This document shows, piece after piece, positions 46,801 through 56,689 of a stretch of 64,000 bases of DNA (position 1 is its first letter; each line of letters starts with the position of its first letter). The notes beneath the pieces are model-generated. The model had not been told where the DNA came from. It ran no database searches and worked only from the letters and a program-made list of their open reading frames with translations. Source of the stretch: Carya illinoinensis (Eukaryota > Streptophyta > Magnoliopsida > Fagales > Juglandaceae); assembly GCF_018687715.1 (NCBI RefSeq), contig NC_056764.1, positions 6,822,501 through 6,886,500 on the forward strand. Reading direction: 5' to 3'. The translations under genes were made by a program, and so were the position numbers.

Positions 46801-47080
46801 AGTACTTTTTGGATTATAACCATTTTGGACTAGTGTTGTGATCTTAGTTGTTCAATGGGTTTTTATGTATGAAGTATGTTTTAAGCATTTGGGATATTTT
46901 CAATTTGGTGCATAGTATTGCTAAAGAAAAAAATTATCCGCTGCGAATATTACATAATGTTAGATGCATGTTAGGAATATTGCATCTTATATGTCATGAA
47001 CGGAGGCAGGTAACCTTGTTTTATATGTCTCGACGCTTCAAATGTTCGTCCGATCCCAAATGGAATTTGGGAGCGTCACA
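43806..47080 (+). repeat. Gypsy 3' LTR (3.28 kb)
   Basis: TGTAACAGCCCACTAG to GGGAGCGTCACA. Homologous to the 5' LTR with scattered substitutions and indels, clearly more diverged than the copia LTR pair. The hairpin minisatellite has six units here versus four in the 5' LTR. Confidence 0.92.
45975..46275. repeat. Hairpin minisatellite in the 3' LTR, six units
   Basis: Six copies of AATACATGGG[G/A]CCACAACAACTGTGGAGT[A/T]TGTATT separated by two spacer types (ACACGT-like, or TTCATGTTAAGTCAA-like). Units here are nearly identical, suggesting recent homogenisation. Confidence 0.88.
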
Positions 47081-47351
47081 ATAATATTTTATTTAACTTT
47101 TATATCAATTTATCTCATTTTCAACACATTAACCAAACCTCATCTAATACTTTCAAACACAATATTATTCAAATGCATGCATGCGTGAACATATATAATA
47201 CCAATTAATTCTGTCGTTACGATCATGCAGCATCCCCCGAACTTTCCACAAGACAACATACACATTAGTACGTTAGTTATAAATTATAAAATAAATAATT
47301 TATTCTATTTAAAATTGTTTTCAGACATGCATGGTTAGTCCAGCTTTTGAG
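47081..47351. other. Host sequence between the gypsy and CACTA elements
   Basis: AT-rich, with CATTAACCAAACCTCATC-type MITE-end words. It is probably the other half of the repeat into which the gypsy element inserted. No gene. Confidence 0.4.
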
Positions 47352-47377
47352 AGCCACTACAAGAAATTCGCCCTTTT

Positions 47378-47815
47378 GCAGCGCCTAAATTCGTTGCAAA
47401 TTCGCCCAAAAAACGCTGCTATTACTTAATTGCAGCGTTACTACCCTCCTTGCATCTTCGACAGTATAAATGTGATATTTTTGATCAATAGCAACGTAGC
47501 TGAAAATACGCTGCAAAAGCATTCATTTACAGCGTTCATACATCGCTGCAAATTCAATAATTTAACGCTGCAAAAGACCACCACATCTGAATGGCTTGGC
47601 GCTGCAATAGATCAATTACAGCGAAATTTATCCTTGCTATATCATTAAATTTCGCTGCAATAGATATCCAACAACAGCAACGCTATAGCTGGTGCGTTGC
47701 TTTTGTAGCTTTTAGCAACAAATAAAATCGCTGCAATTAATATATAGGCGCTGCAATTGATCGACGTTAAAAGCAACATATAATTTTAGCGCTGCTTTTG
47801 TTACTAATTGCAGCA
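47378..47815. repeat. Left subterminal repeat array of the CACTA element
   Basis: About fourteen copies of GCTGCAA / TTGCAGC-like words, mostly CGCTGCAA[A/T] in both orientations, spaced about 20-45 bases. Such arrays bind the TnpA-type protein in En/Spm. Confidence 0.88.
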
Positions 47816-48331
47816 TTACTTAATGTGTAACAACTTCACAATGAATGATAGTTTTGAGAATTTTGTACAACCAGCAAAAAGTGGACGTCGGGCATCCTCT
47901 AGTAGCTGCTCAAAAGATGAACTTGGAAAGGGATCTGGTATTGATCCACCAATTGGCAATGGATTACTATGATCTTGGGGCACATCAACAAATGTGCCTG
48001 CCTGAATGTCAGCTAACATATGGTCCATGTCATCAATGTAGTCATCGGTATAATCAGCAACACTATCGTCGTCTGAGTCATTGAAAGTTCGTGTTTCCTC
48101 CTCCCCATGAAAGATCCACGGGGTATAATTTGGATTGATCCCATTCAAGAACAAGTGAGTCTCCACATGAGATATAGGCAAGAAGAGAGTGTTACAGCAT
48201 GAACGGCATGGACATCGAATGCGATCACTTTCTCTGGAATGGTTTCGTGCCAGGTTGAGGAAAGTGTTAACCCCCTCGGCATATGCAGGTGATCGAAGTC
48301 TATTGGGCAAGTGCATCCAGCTTTTGTCCAT
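47816..48331 (-). pseudogene. CACTA transposase-associated domain, truncated (171 residues)
   Basis: This is the N-terminal domain that precedes the TNP2 transposase core in plant CACTA elements. It begins MDKSWMHLPNRLRSPAYAEG, has the zinc-finger-like CPCRSCCN, then HLFLNGINPNYTPWIFHGE, then an acidic linker, and ends CTKFSKLSFIVKLLHIK. In full elements the chain continues into the transposase core right after LLHIK. Here a TAA follows and the DNA runs straight into the subterminal repeats, so the whole catalytic part has been deleted. The ATG lies immediately after a good splice acceptor (CATTTTAG), so an upstream, possibly non-coding, exon is expected to the right. By itself it cannot catalyse transposition. 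Confidence 0.88.
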
Positions 48332-50065
48332 CTAAAATGGTTGAAATTAGCATGTTAGTATAATCGGTTTCCCTTTAAGGTTCAATTTAGCTATACGATA
48401 GATGGGTAAAGCATATGGAGGTGATTATACTAACCGGGGCTGTCATGTTTGTCGTAAGGGAATGACAAAGGTTGTGTATTCACTTTTGGTGTGTCTATGC
48501 CAGGAGTATTGAAGTGCTGCAGCAGATGTGATCATGTTAAACATTGTAATATCTAGAATATTTGTTGGTATATGGCGCAGGAATGCATATAAAGATGCTA
48601 AGAAGAAAGGCCATTGATATGGAGGTTGTACAAGCTTGTTGTTGGTATACTTTAGTACTTAAATTATTTGAAACGAAGACAATGATTTAATCCTCCAATT
48701 GCAAACATATCTCAATGAACTGCACTTGTAAACGAAGGTACTTGGGCAATAATAGGGAGGTTGTGAATAAGGATGGACGTTTCAAGAGATTTAGTATGTG
48801 CTTGAGAGAGAGCAAGAGAGTTTAGGAGTGATGCAACCCAGCAAGGTCCTCCACATTTCCAAGATTCCATTTCCATCTTTATTTAGAGTAGTCTTTATGT
48901 CTTGACATTGAAGATTTTTCTCCTATGAATTGTTTCCACTCAGTTTAGCTAACACTACAGAGAGTTTAATTTAATTTCAATACATAGAGGACACCTCTTT
49001 TTTGTATCTTCAATAACTTGTTTTTCATGTGACGAGACATTTGTCTTCATTAGACTCATCTTGGGTGCTGAAATTTGTAATTTGTATTCTTGTTATAGAT
49101 ATAATTTGTAACTTTGAGATAAAAAAAAAATTAAAAAAAAAAAAAAAAACCTATGGATATTATGAATGCACAATGTATATACAGTAAATTAGTTAGATTT
49201 ACCTTAGCAAAGATTCACAGCAGTTCCTGAATTGGATATGGATCAAAATAATCCCTTAGGACAACATATTTACAATAGCAAAAGGAAATCATTATTTAGA
49301 CTGCTAATAAGAAGAGTACTCAATGAAACATCATAATTACATAGATAATCTTAATTTTTCATGGAAGCAACAGTATCAACACTGTATGCAACTATATCAA
49401 TAAGTATCAGGAACTAAAATCCGCATTTGAATTGAAACATGGAGATCAAACATGAGTTAGTACAAATGAGAATCTGGCCAGAGCTGATAGACTCACAAAT
49501 GATGCTCAAAACCCCAGTAATTGCCAACTATCCTCTTAGTATGCTAATGATTTAGAGAATCTAAAGAAATTTTTCTTTCTAGAATAAGTTGAAAGAAATA
49601 ATAATGCTGGCCTGAGCTCTTAGACTCATTAAAGATGTTCAACAACCGGGGGGAACTTAAAGAAAAACTACCTTCCAAAAAATGCAATATGAACCATTTA
49701 CTAGTTCTCAGTCAGATTCTACCAGTTATAGGCGTCAATAAATTCACGTATAAAAGCTTAAGAAAATGTCAACTCCTATTTTTTTCTCCTTTATGATATT
49801 ATAGCTAGGACTTGTGATGTCTCACTGTGATGAAACATCTTTTTTTCATGTTTTTGCATTCATAAAGATACAAAAAGTATGAATGTGATGTACCAAGGAG
49901 TCAGCAATTCCTAATATTTATAATATCGTCTAAGTTATTTTTAAATTTATTTAATATTTTTTTAAATATTTTTTCCATTACATCTTCGTTTTCTAGTTAA
50001 TATCAGATAGCTATGGGTAGGAGTTCCAAATAGATATACTAATACGTAAATGATGCCCTATGAAG
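48332..50065. other. CACTA interior between the transposase remnant and the captured gene
   Basis: No convincing coding region. It holds a poly(A)-rich patch at about 49120-49149 and AT-rich intron-like sequence. It probably includes an intron of the minus-strand transposase transcript, and at its right edge intron sequence of the captured gene. Confidence 0.45.
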
Positions 50066-52840
50066 GTGATCAGTTGGCAATTGCAAAGGAGACAGGCCGA
50101 CGACTTGGTATGGGAACAAACATGTACCCCTCTTCTTCATTATTGGGCCGTAACAAAGATGAACACGAAGCTCTTCCAGTGGATGAGCTCATTGAAAAGG
50201 CAGATGGCTTTGCTGGTGTATTTCCCTGTATTGTAATCTAATCTCTCATGAAAAGTTATACCTATTAGACAACATACATTACTATTTTCTGGTGATTTAT
50301 GGAACATGAACATAAAAGCATGTTTTTAAGAGGAGGAAGAGGAGAAGGAAGAAGGATGAAGGGTATACTATTAAATTGTCTTCCTGGCCAACATTTGCTC
50401 TTCCTCATTGTTGAGCCATGACTGAGCTCTACATCAAATGGCTCCCTCCACAAGAAAGGTGTAGAGTGATGAAGATGTGAGGTTGAGACACATAGGGTGC
50501 ATGTCTAGCTTAGGGATAAAAGAAGGGACATGTTGACTGCTATATATACATGTATAAATAAAAAAATGCCAACTAACTGAAGAACATGTAGCAAAAACTC
50601 TGAATTACTGTATTAGGCTGATATAACATACATATCAACAAAATTAAAAATTTCATGGCCAAGGTATGGCAAGGTTTCCACATCACCAGATCATGTAAAT
50701 GACCTCATAAAAGTAAGCATTCTTCTAAACTGGATGATTAAATGAGAGAAACAGCTAAAATAGATGATTGCTTACATGAAAATCCCCGGACTATGTACTT
50801 ACCAATAAAATATGTTTATCATCTGTATGTTACATATTATAGTCATGTCTCATGGTGTTTTGCTGATTCTAGTTACCATACCATATACCTTTCAGAACAT
50901 AAGTACGAAATTGTGAAAATTTTACAAGAAAAAAAGCATGTGGTTGGAATGACTGGAGATGGCGTGAATGATGCACCTGCTCTAAAGAAAGCAGATATTG
51001 GAATAGCAGTGGCAGATGCTACAGATGCTGCAAGAAGTGCTTCTGATATAGTACTAACTAAACCTGGCTTAAGTGTGATTGTCAGTGCTGTGTTAACTAG
51101 CAGAGCTATATTCCAAAGAATGAAGAATTATACAGTTAAGTATTAATCTTTCTTCTGTCTATAATGATTTTAGCATTATATCTGTGGCATCAAGGTCTAT
51201 AATGGGTTCAAACGGCAAAGAATTGAAATACTGGGAAGTTATGACTGGTGCCCCTATGTTGCCTTCCAACCAACTTTGGACTATAAGAATGTTCGACTCC
51301 CATACAAGTGTTACCTCTTATGTTCTAGTGGACATGGGATTCCTATGTAACAGATGATATTAAATCTGGGTACTTTAACTGGCTGTTCTTGAGGTTGGAG
51401 ATATTCTAAAACCAATAAGCATGCAAGATTCAACTGAAAATTTTCTAGTAGTAACCATGATACTTAAATATATTATTTCCTAAGATTCAACTGAAAATTT
51501 TTTAGTAGTAACCATGATGCTTAAATATATTATTACCTTTTGAAAACTTTCTGTATTTCTTGCTTCTAAATTGTTTAATTGTAAAACTAATTAGCATGCA
51601 TAAAAAGTGGACACCACTTTTTTTGAGGTTCTAGAACTCGTAAAACTTGTTTTACAACTTCATTTCTTGAGATGCTGTAGAAAGGAAATAAAGAAAAGAC
51701 AATTGCAAGATTTGCTATATATTCCTTGTAAGTATCGATTATCCATGCCACTGCAGACTCACTTCCACGTAAGGTCCTTATAAGGCAACACTGAGGAAGT
51801 TTCATCAGCTGTATATTTGCAAGTTAGCATCATCAGCCAGGCTCTCATATTTGTTACACGCAGTCAGGGGTGGTCATTTCTAGAGAGGCCAGGAACTCTC
51901 TTGATGATTGCTTTTGTGGTGGCACAACTGGTAAAGTTTATGCAAAAACGACTCCTCTTTGAATAAGTCCAACAAAACTAACTATTATGATGTCATGCAT
52001 AAAAGTTGCTTATAAATTTACTAAATCAAGACAAGCAGAGTCTCATAGCATTTGCTGAGACTTTGGTTTCTATGCATTCAGGTGGCCACTGTAATTGCTG
52101 TCTATGCAAATATAAGCTTTGCTTCCATTAGTGGCATTGGATGGGGATGGGCAGGTGTTATATGGTTATATAGTTTGATCTTCTACATACCACTGGATAT
52201 AATTAAGTTCATAGTGCGCTACGCATTGAGTGGAGAAGCATTACATCTTGTGTTCGATAGAAAGGTTAGTGGCGTGTTCATTGCTCCATAGTTTTTACTA
52301 CAATCTCTCAACCACTATAATCTCTCAACCATTGCTTGAAATGCTTCTTCTTACTTCATCTTTATTTTTGTTTTGAGCAGACAGCCTTTACTTCTAAGAA
52401 AGATTATGGGAAGGAAGATCGGGAGGCGAAGTGGATACTTTCTCAAAGAAGTCTACAAGGATCGATGTCTCCAGAATTGGAGACTAATGGGAAGCGATCA
52501 TCTTTGATTGCTGAACAGGCCAGGCGGCGTGCTGAAATAGCCAGGTACCACAAAGTTTTACTGGAGTCTCTTTGAGTTTGGTTTGATCCCTTTGAAATTA
52601 CTTAGCTTTCAGAGATTCTTTACCATCCTGATTCATTAGCTTATTCTAATGCCTTGATATACCTAAATTTTCAATCAGCTGGATAGTTTGGCATTGAATA
52701 TTAACTGAAATGCACTAATCATAATAAACCTTGAATTTCGCAGGCTAGGGGAGATACATACTCTGAGAGGTCATGTAGATTCTGTAGTAAGGCTTAAAAA
52801 GTTGGACTTGGATTTGATCCAATCGGCTCATACAGTCTGA
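50066..52840 (+). pseudogene. Captured C-terminal fragment of a plasma-membrane H+-ATPase gene
   Basis: Six exons of a P3A proton pump: 50066-50227, 50896-51134, about 51795-51930, 52082-52264, 52381-52544 and 52744-52840. They encode [23 protein letters not shown], the hinge motif [51 protein letters not shown] with DIIKF, and the autoinhibitory R domain ([21 protein letters not shown]) ending IQSAHTV. About 980 coding bases remain, one third of the family's ~950 residues. The DKTGTLT phosphorylation site is missing, as is the segment after QRMKNYT (about 95 residues, including membrane helices). Exon 1 has lost the G before its donor, so splicing would create TAA. Introns are retained, so capture was at DNA level. 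The ending HTV, instead of YTV, resembles the AHA10/PH5 subgroup; that subgroup call is tentative. Confidence 0.93.
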
Positions 52841-53989
52841 TGCGATAATGGAGATTTAATATCGTTCAGTTTTTCAATGAAGGCAAACATGGTAGCCGTT
52901 GCTCACATGATTAATTGTTGAGTGTAATAAGCAAAAGAAAACAACATTTATCATGCGAGAGGTTTTAGAAATGGCCAGGGTGATCTATGCGTCGTTCTCA
53001 ATTTTTGGGCTCGAGAGGTCAGCATTACATCTCAGAAGAGGTCTTTGAGCTAAATAAATCATGCCATTTCTTAGTATGATTGCAATTTTTTTCGATAAAG
53101 AAAGGATTATCTGTCTTCAGCTTTGGATATTCTTATTTTTATTTGTGGAGCTTTAATGTAATAGTTAGGCAACTCCCAGACAAATAAGGCTACTCAGATA
53201 CATTTTTTCAATCAGAATTTATTTATCTCATATGGTTTGGAGGAAATAGTTTCCTGTAATAAGATCGTTCTTGCTTATGCAGTGGTTGTCACTTGTCACA
53301 CCAAGTCAATGCATGAAATTGGAAATGGGTTGGTAATGAAAAACGCTAGCTGGGTGGTATGATAGGGAAAAGTACCTGACCGATACACCACGATCAATTT
53401 CTGAGTGGTATACACTGAGGGTTTCCATGTCCAATAGAAATAGTTGAGACTGCATTCTTAGTGCAAAAACCTAACTCGAGAAAGTAACATTATTCTGGCC
53501 TCTTTACTTGATGACTGCGTGTTTATTCTACGCTATGACAAGCATTGTTTGCAGAAGAAAATTTTCTTAGAATGAGGACATCATTTCAATGCATCATAGA
53601 CCATAATGTTCATCATCAATTAATTAATTGGGTGCATCTTATACAATTTGTTCAAGAAGATAACAAATTTAGCGATCAAAACAGTTATCCTAAAGATGTA
53701 CCTATTGCATTCACGTTGGAATAAGCAGAAAAAGCAGAATTCCTCCAATACAAGATATACATAAACTTCCAATTTTTCGATGCTATTCAAATCCTAACTG
53801 AAAATCTGGAAAATTAGGGATTTCAAGTAAAAGGGAATGTCAATCAGCGGTTACGGTGCAATTTAAAACTATAACCTAGTAAATTTAGGCCTAATTTCAT
53901 AAACCCAACATCTACAGCGATGTAACAATACAGATATAAATGAAATAAAATAAAAAATTGGAATCTGTCTGAAAATAATGGCAGCTGGT
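52841..53989. other. CACTA interior downstream of the captured gene
   Basis: Probably begins with the 3' UTR and downstream flank of the captured H+-ATPase gene. No other ORF or motif is recognised up to the GC-richer block at 53990. Confidence 0.4.
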
Positions 53990-54429
53990 AGATTCCAACA
54001 TCTACCAGATGCAAAGCAGCGAGCGCTGATGAAGGGGGAGAGAGAGGAAAATGAGTAGAATCAATACCTGTGGTGACGGAAGGACTGCAAGCCTTGTTAG
54101 GTTCGACAATGGCAACGTCCGATGCAAAGAGAAACCCGGATGCAAAAGACCACCCCGACAGTAATCACAAACCCACACAGCGGGATGGGGAGGAAACGAG
54201 GCCCGTGGCTTCCGCAGAAGGGAAATGAGGTGGGTGGAGATTCTAGGGTTCGGAACGTAGGCGAGAATGGGGGTAGATTTCCAGCCGAAGATATGAAGTT
54301 GGTCTCCTGGGTACTGAAGGTAGGAGAAATGGGCGAGGCGCGAAGTGGAGAACTCTGAACTCGGTAACAGAGGTTTCGAGGGGGAAAAACAAATTCTCTT
54401 CCGTCTTCGCGCGCGTAGCCAGTGGCAAC
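53990..54429 (-). other. Likely first exon/5' region of the CACTA minus-strand transcript
   Basis: GC-richer than its surroundings. On the minus strand it has a good donor context (CACCACAG|GTATTG near 54068) and C/T-rich UTR-like sequence. Because the transposase remnant starts just after a splice acceptor far to the left, this is the best candidate for its promoter-proximal exon. Several short frames overlap; none is recognisable as a protein. Confidence 0.4.
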
Positions 54430-54657
54430 AATATTAGGCCGCTGCAAGAAGTTTTTTTATTTTCCAACGCATATTGTCGTCGTTATAGACTAAAATTTCG
54501 CTGCAAAAAACTAACTGAAGCGCCCCGCTTCATTAAACCGTGTATCGAGGTAAAAAAATTGCAAGGAGTAATTTAACGCTGCAAAAGTATATCTATTGCA
54601 GCGATTTTAATTTCAGCATAATTAAAAACGCTGCAAAAGACCTAATTTCTTGTAGTG
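54430..54657. repeat. Right subterminal array and terminal inverted repeat of the CACTA element
   Basis: At least five CGCTGCAA / TTGCAGCG words (near 54441, 54500, 54580, 54600, 54630), ending in ATTTCTTGTAGTG and the AGC duplication. It is shorter than the left array. Confidence 0.88.
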
Positions 54658-54660
54658 AGC

Positions 54661-55811
54661 TCGCAACAGGATTCACATTTATGGGGATCTAGAATCCTAG
54701 ATCGAGGAGAAGACTTGCTATATTATCGTTGTTTTTAATTTACCTATTATTTATATGCACAAATTAATTAGTTTTATTATGCATGGTTATTGTCGCACGT
54801 GAAACAATGGATCACAGGTTAATTAATTACTTAAAATGATCAAGAATATATCTTACTTAAATTAATGTTTTGTGTATCGTAAATACTATTATATATGCCG
54901 TCTTAGCTGTATCGCTTATTTTGCCACTTGGGTGTTACATTATATTGTGGTATTATCACATTATTTATTAAAAACAGAAAATTAAAGTTAAAAACATAAA
55001 CATATATATAAAAGAGGTAGAGGAAATTTATAGTTTCAATATTAATCTTTTAATGTTTTCAAACGTAATTTTATTTAAATATATATTATTTTTTTAATAA
55101 ATCATATGGTACCATATGGTGATACTACGTCGATGAGACAAAATGAGCGAAATAATTACTCAAACTTATAAATTATCGTGATAATCATGAAAAGTCGTTA
55201 ATAAATTAAAAGTATATAAATATATATGTGTGTATCTATTTATGTGCCAAAACAATATGAAAATTCCATCACAAATTCGATCGTCTCCATGCGGGTTTAA
55301 ATATTTTTTTGATCCTAAAGCAGTCCGTGCACGTATCAATTGTAGTGACATGCATATACGACGTCATTTCGGAAATTATTACAGTACTTAATTCGTTTTT
55401 CATGCTACCTGCATGCATTTGATTTAATCTATTATTGGATATTTTCTTGTTATATATACAAAAAAATTTGTCGGATACTGACAGTTTGATAGACCTAGGT
55501 TATATGTGTACGATTTTTTTTTTTAATTTCTAAGATTTTAATATAATAATTAAACAATTATTTATGTACGTAATTTTTAAAAAATATCTTATAATATTTA
55601 TCGGCCGGTTTCAAAGGAAGAATTCGTAAATCCGTGGCTGAATTTCTGGACTGCAATTGAGTTTTATTTTTTTTTGTAAGAAACTCCATACGCACTAGAT
55701 TATGACAGCTCACGTTTAATTTGGAACATAAACATTAATTATAAACAGTAATATCATTTTCTAAAAAACCGTCATATAAAGTTACCTTTTTTTTAAAAAA
55801 AAATATTATTT
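54661..55811. other. Intergenic AT-rich region
   Basis: No supported gene or clear repeat boundaries; several TA-rich stretches. Confidence 0.5.
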
Positions 55812-55816
55812 ATAGT

Positions 55817-56523
55817 TATTAGGGATGATTTTTATCCTAGCCCATAAGGGCCCTCGAAGCCTAAGCCCACTAAGTGGACTTCCTTGATGATGAAATAGAG
55901 AGAAATAAGAGACTACATGAGAAGGAAATGAAAGGGAGGGGAGAAAATAATGTTAGGAAGGGAGAGAATTGGGGAACGGACGTGATGTGAATTGATGTGA
56001 TATAACGAGAGAGTGAAGAATAGATAAAAATGGAAAGAATAGACGACTTAGGAGACTTCTTCTTGGAGTTACGAATGAACTTCTTGGGTTAGACTCTTGG
56101 CCAGACTTCGGAAAAGCTTCTCGGGAAGGCTTTTTCAACTTCCAAATGCGGCTTCCAGTGAATCAATGATAGTGTCTGAATCGGAAAGAATGAGCTATAA
56201 ATCTACTATACAATGAGGATGAGAGATCTTAAGAGACTGTAAATTAAGCTTATATAGTGGATTCCTCCATATCCAAATTCCCGTAAACGTAAGCCTAGTG
56301 CCGAATCACATAAATCATTGTGTCTTCTGCTCTCTACTTTCCCTATATTCATCTACTGTATACCACCATTGTCATATGCATGGACCCGTACAGCCGCACC
56401 AGACTAACCATGGGCTTACACCACCTCGTTCAATCCCAGCACTGCTAGGCCCACCTCAACCTCGGCACATCGGGGGGTGATCCTTCTCTTCTTTCAGCCT
56501 ATTGACGAAAATATGCGTTAACA
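55817..56523 (+). mobile_element. Solo LTR, ~707 bp
   Basis: It begins TATTAGGGATGATTTTTATCC (an eroded TGTTAGGG) and ends GCGTTAACA. The last third contains TATATAGTGG, then CGTAAACG...GCCGAATCACATAAATCATTGTG, a layout common at the U3/R/U5 of plant LTRs. Flanks ATAGT (55812-55816) and GTAGT (56524-56528) match at 4 of 5 bases. There is no partner LTR or internal region in the window. The superfamily is uncertain. Confidence 0.6.
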
Positions 56524-56526
56524 GTA

Positions 56527-56685
56527 GTTACAGAGTTTGAAAGTACCGTGTATTTATTTTGAAAAAAAAAATGAGCAAATATAAGACCCATATAAAAAAG
56601 TTAATTTTTTAATAATGACTTCACTTTTTTAAAAAAATAAAATAAAATACTTGCACAATATATAATTGTATGTAACGTTATTCTA
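56527..56685. repeat. MITE-like repeat (CCGTGTATTTATTTTGAAAA family)
   Basis: Shares TGAAAGTACCGTGTATTTATTTTG, CATATAAAAAAGTTAATTTTTTAATA and CTTGCACAATATATAATTGTA with the copies at 20415 and 63050. Non-coding. Confidence 0.55.
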
Positions 56686-56689
56686 TATT

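Larger units (their letters stand above)
34602..47080 (+). mobile_element. Ty3/gypsy-type LTR element, pol-less, with a nested inverted solo LTR
   Basis: The 5' LTR is 34602-37791 and the 3' LTR 43806-47080, both TGTAACAGCCC...GCGTCACA. An initiator-Met primer-binding site follows the 5' LTR, and a polypurine tract (AGGAGGGGAGA) after a CGAGGACGAAATTTT motif precedes the 3' LTR, as in Tekay/Del-like chromoviruses. Flanks are ACAAT and ATAAT, a 4-of-5 target duplication. After removing the nested solo LTR (38189-41680) the interior is only about 2.5 kb: a degenerate gag end, unassigned sequence, and an antisense ORF near the 3' end. No protease, RT, RNase H or integrase motif is visible, so it is non-autonomous. 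The lineage is tentative. Confidence 0.88.
47355..54657. mobile_element. CACTA (En/Spm-type) transposon carrying an H+-ATPase gene fragment
   Basis: A 7.3-kb element with inverted ends CACTACAAGAAAT (47355-47367) and ATTTCTTGTAGTG (54645-54657), and the 3-bp target duplication AGC (47352-47354 and 54658-54660). Both ends hold subterminal arrays of GCTGCAA/TTGCAGC words. On the minus strand it retains a transposase-associated-domain ORF (47816-48331) but no transposase core. On the plus strand it contains a multi-exon fragment of a plasma-membrane H+-ATPase gene (50066-52840). It therefore fits the definition of a gene-capturing Pack-CACTA element. The perfect ends and duplication suggest a fairly recent insertion; movement would need transposase supplied from elsewhere. 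Confidence 0.93.

Noticed and set aside
54097..54447. 116-residue minus-strand frame and overlapping plus-strand frames at the right CACTA end
   Set aside because: Several long frames overlap because the block is GC-rich; none matches a known protein. Better read as UTR or first exon of the transposon transcript.
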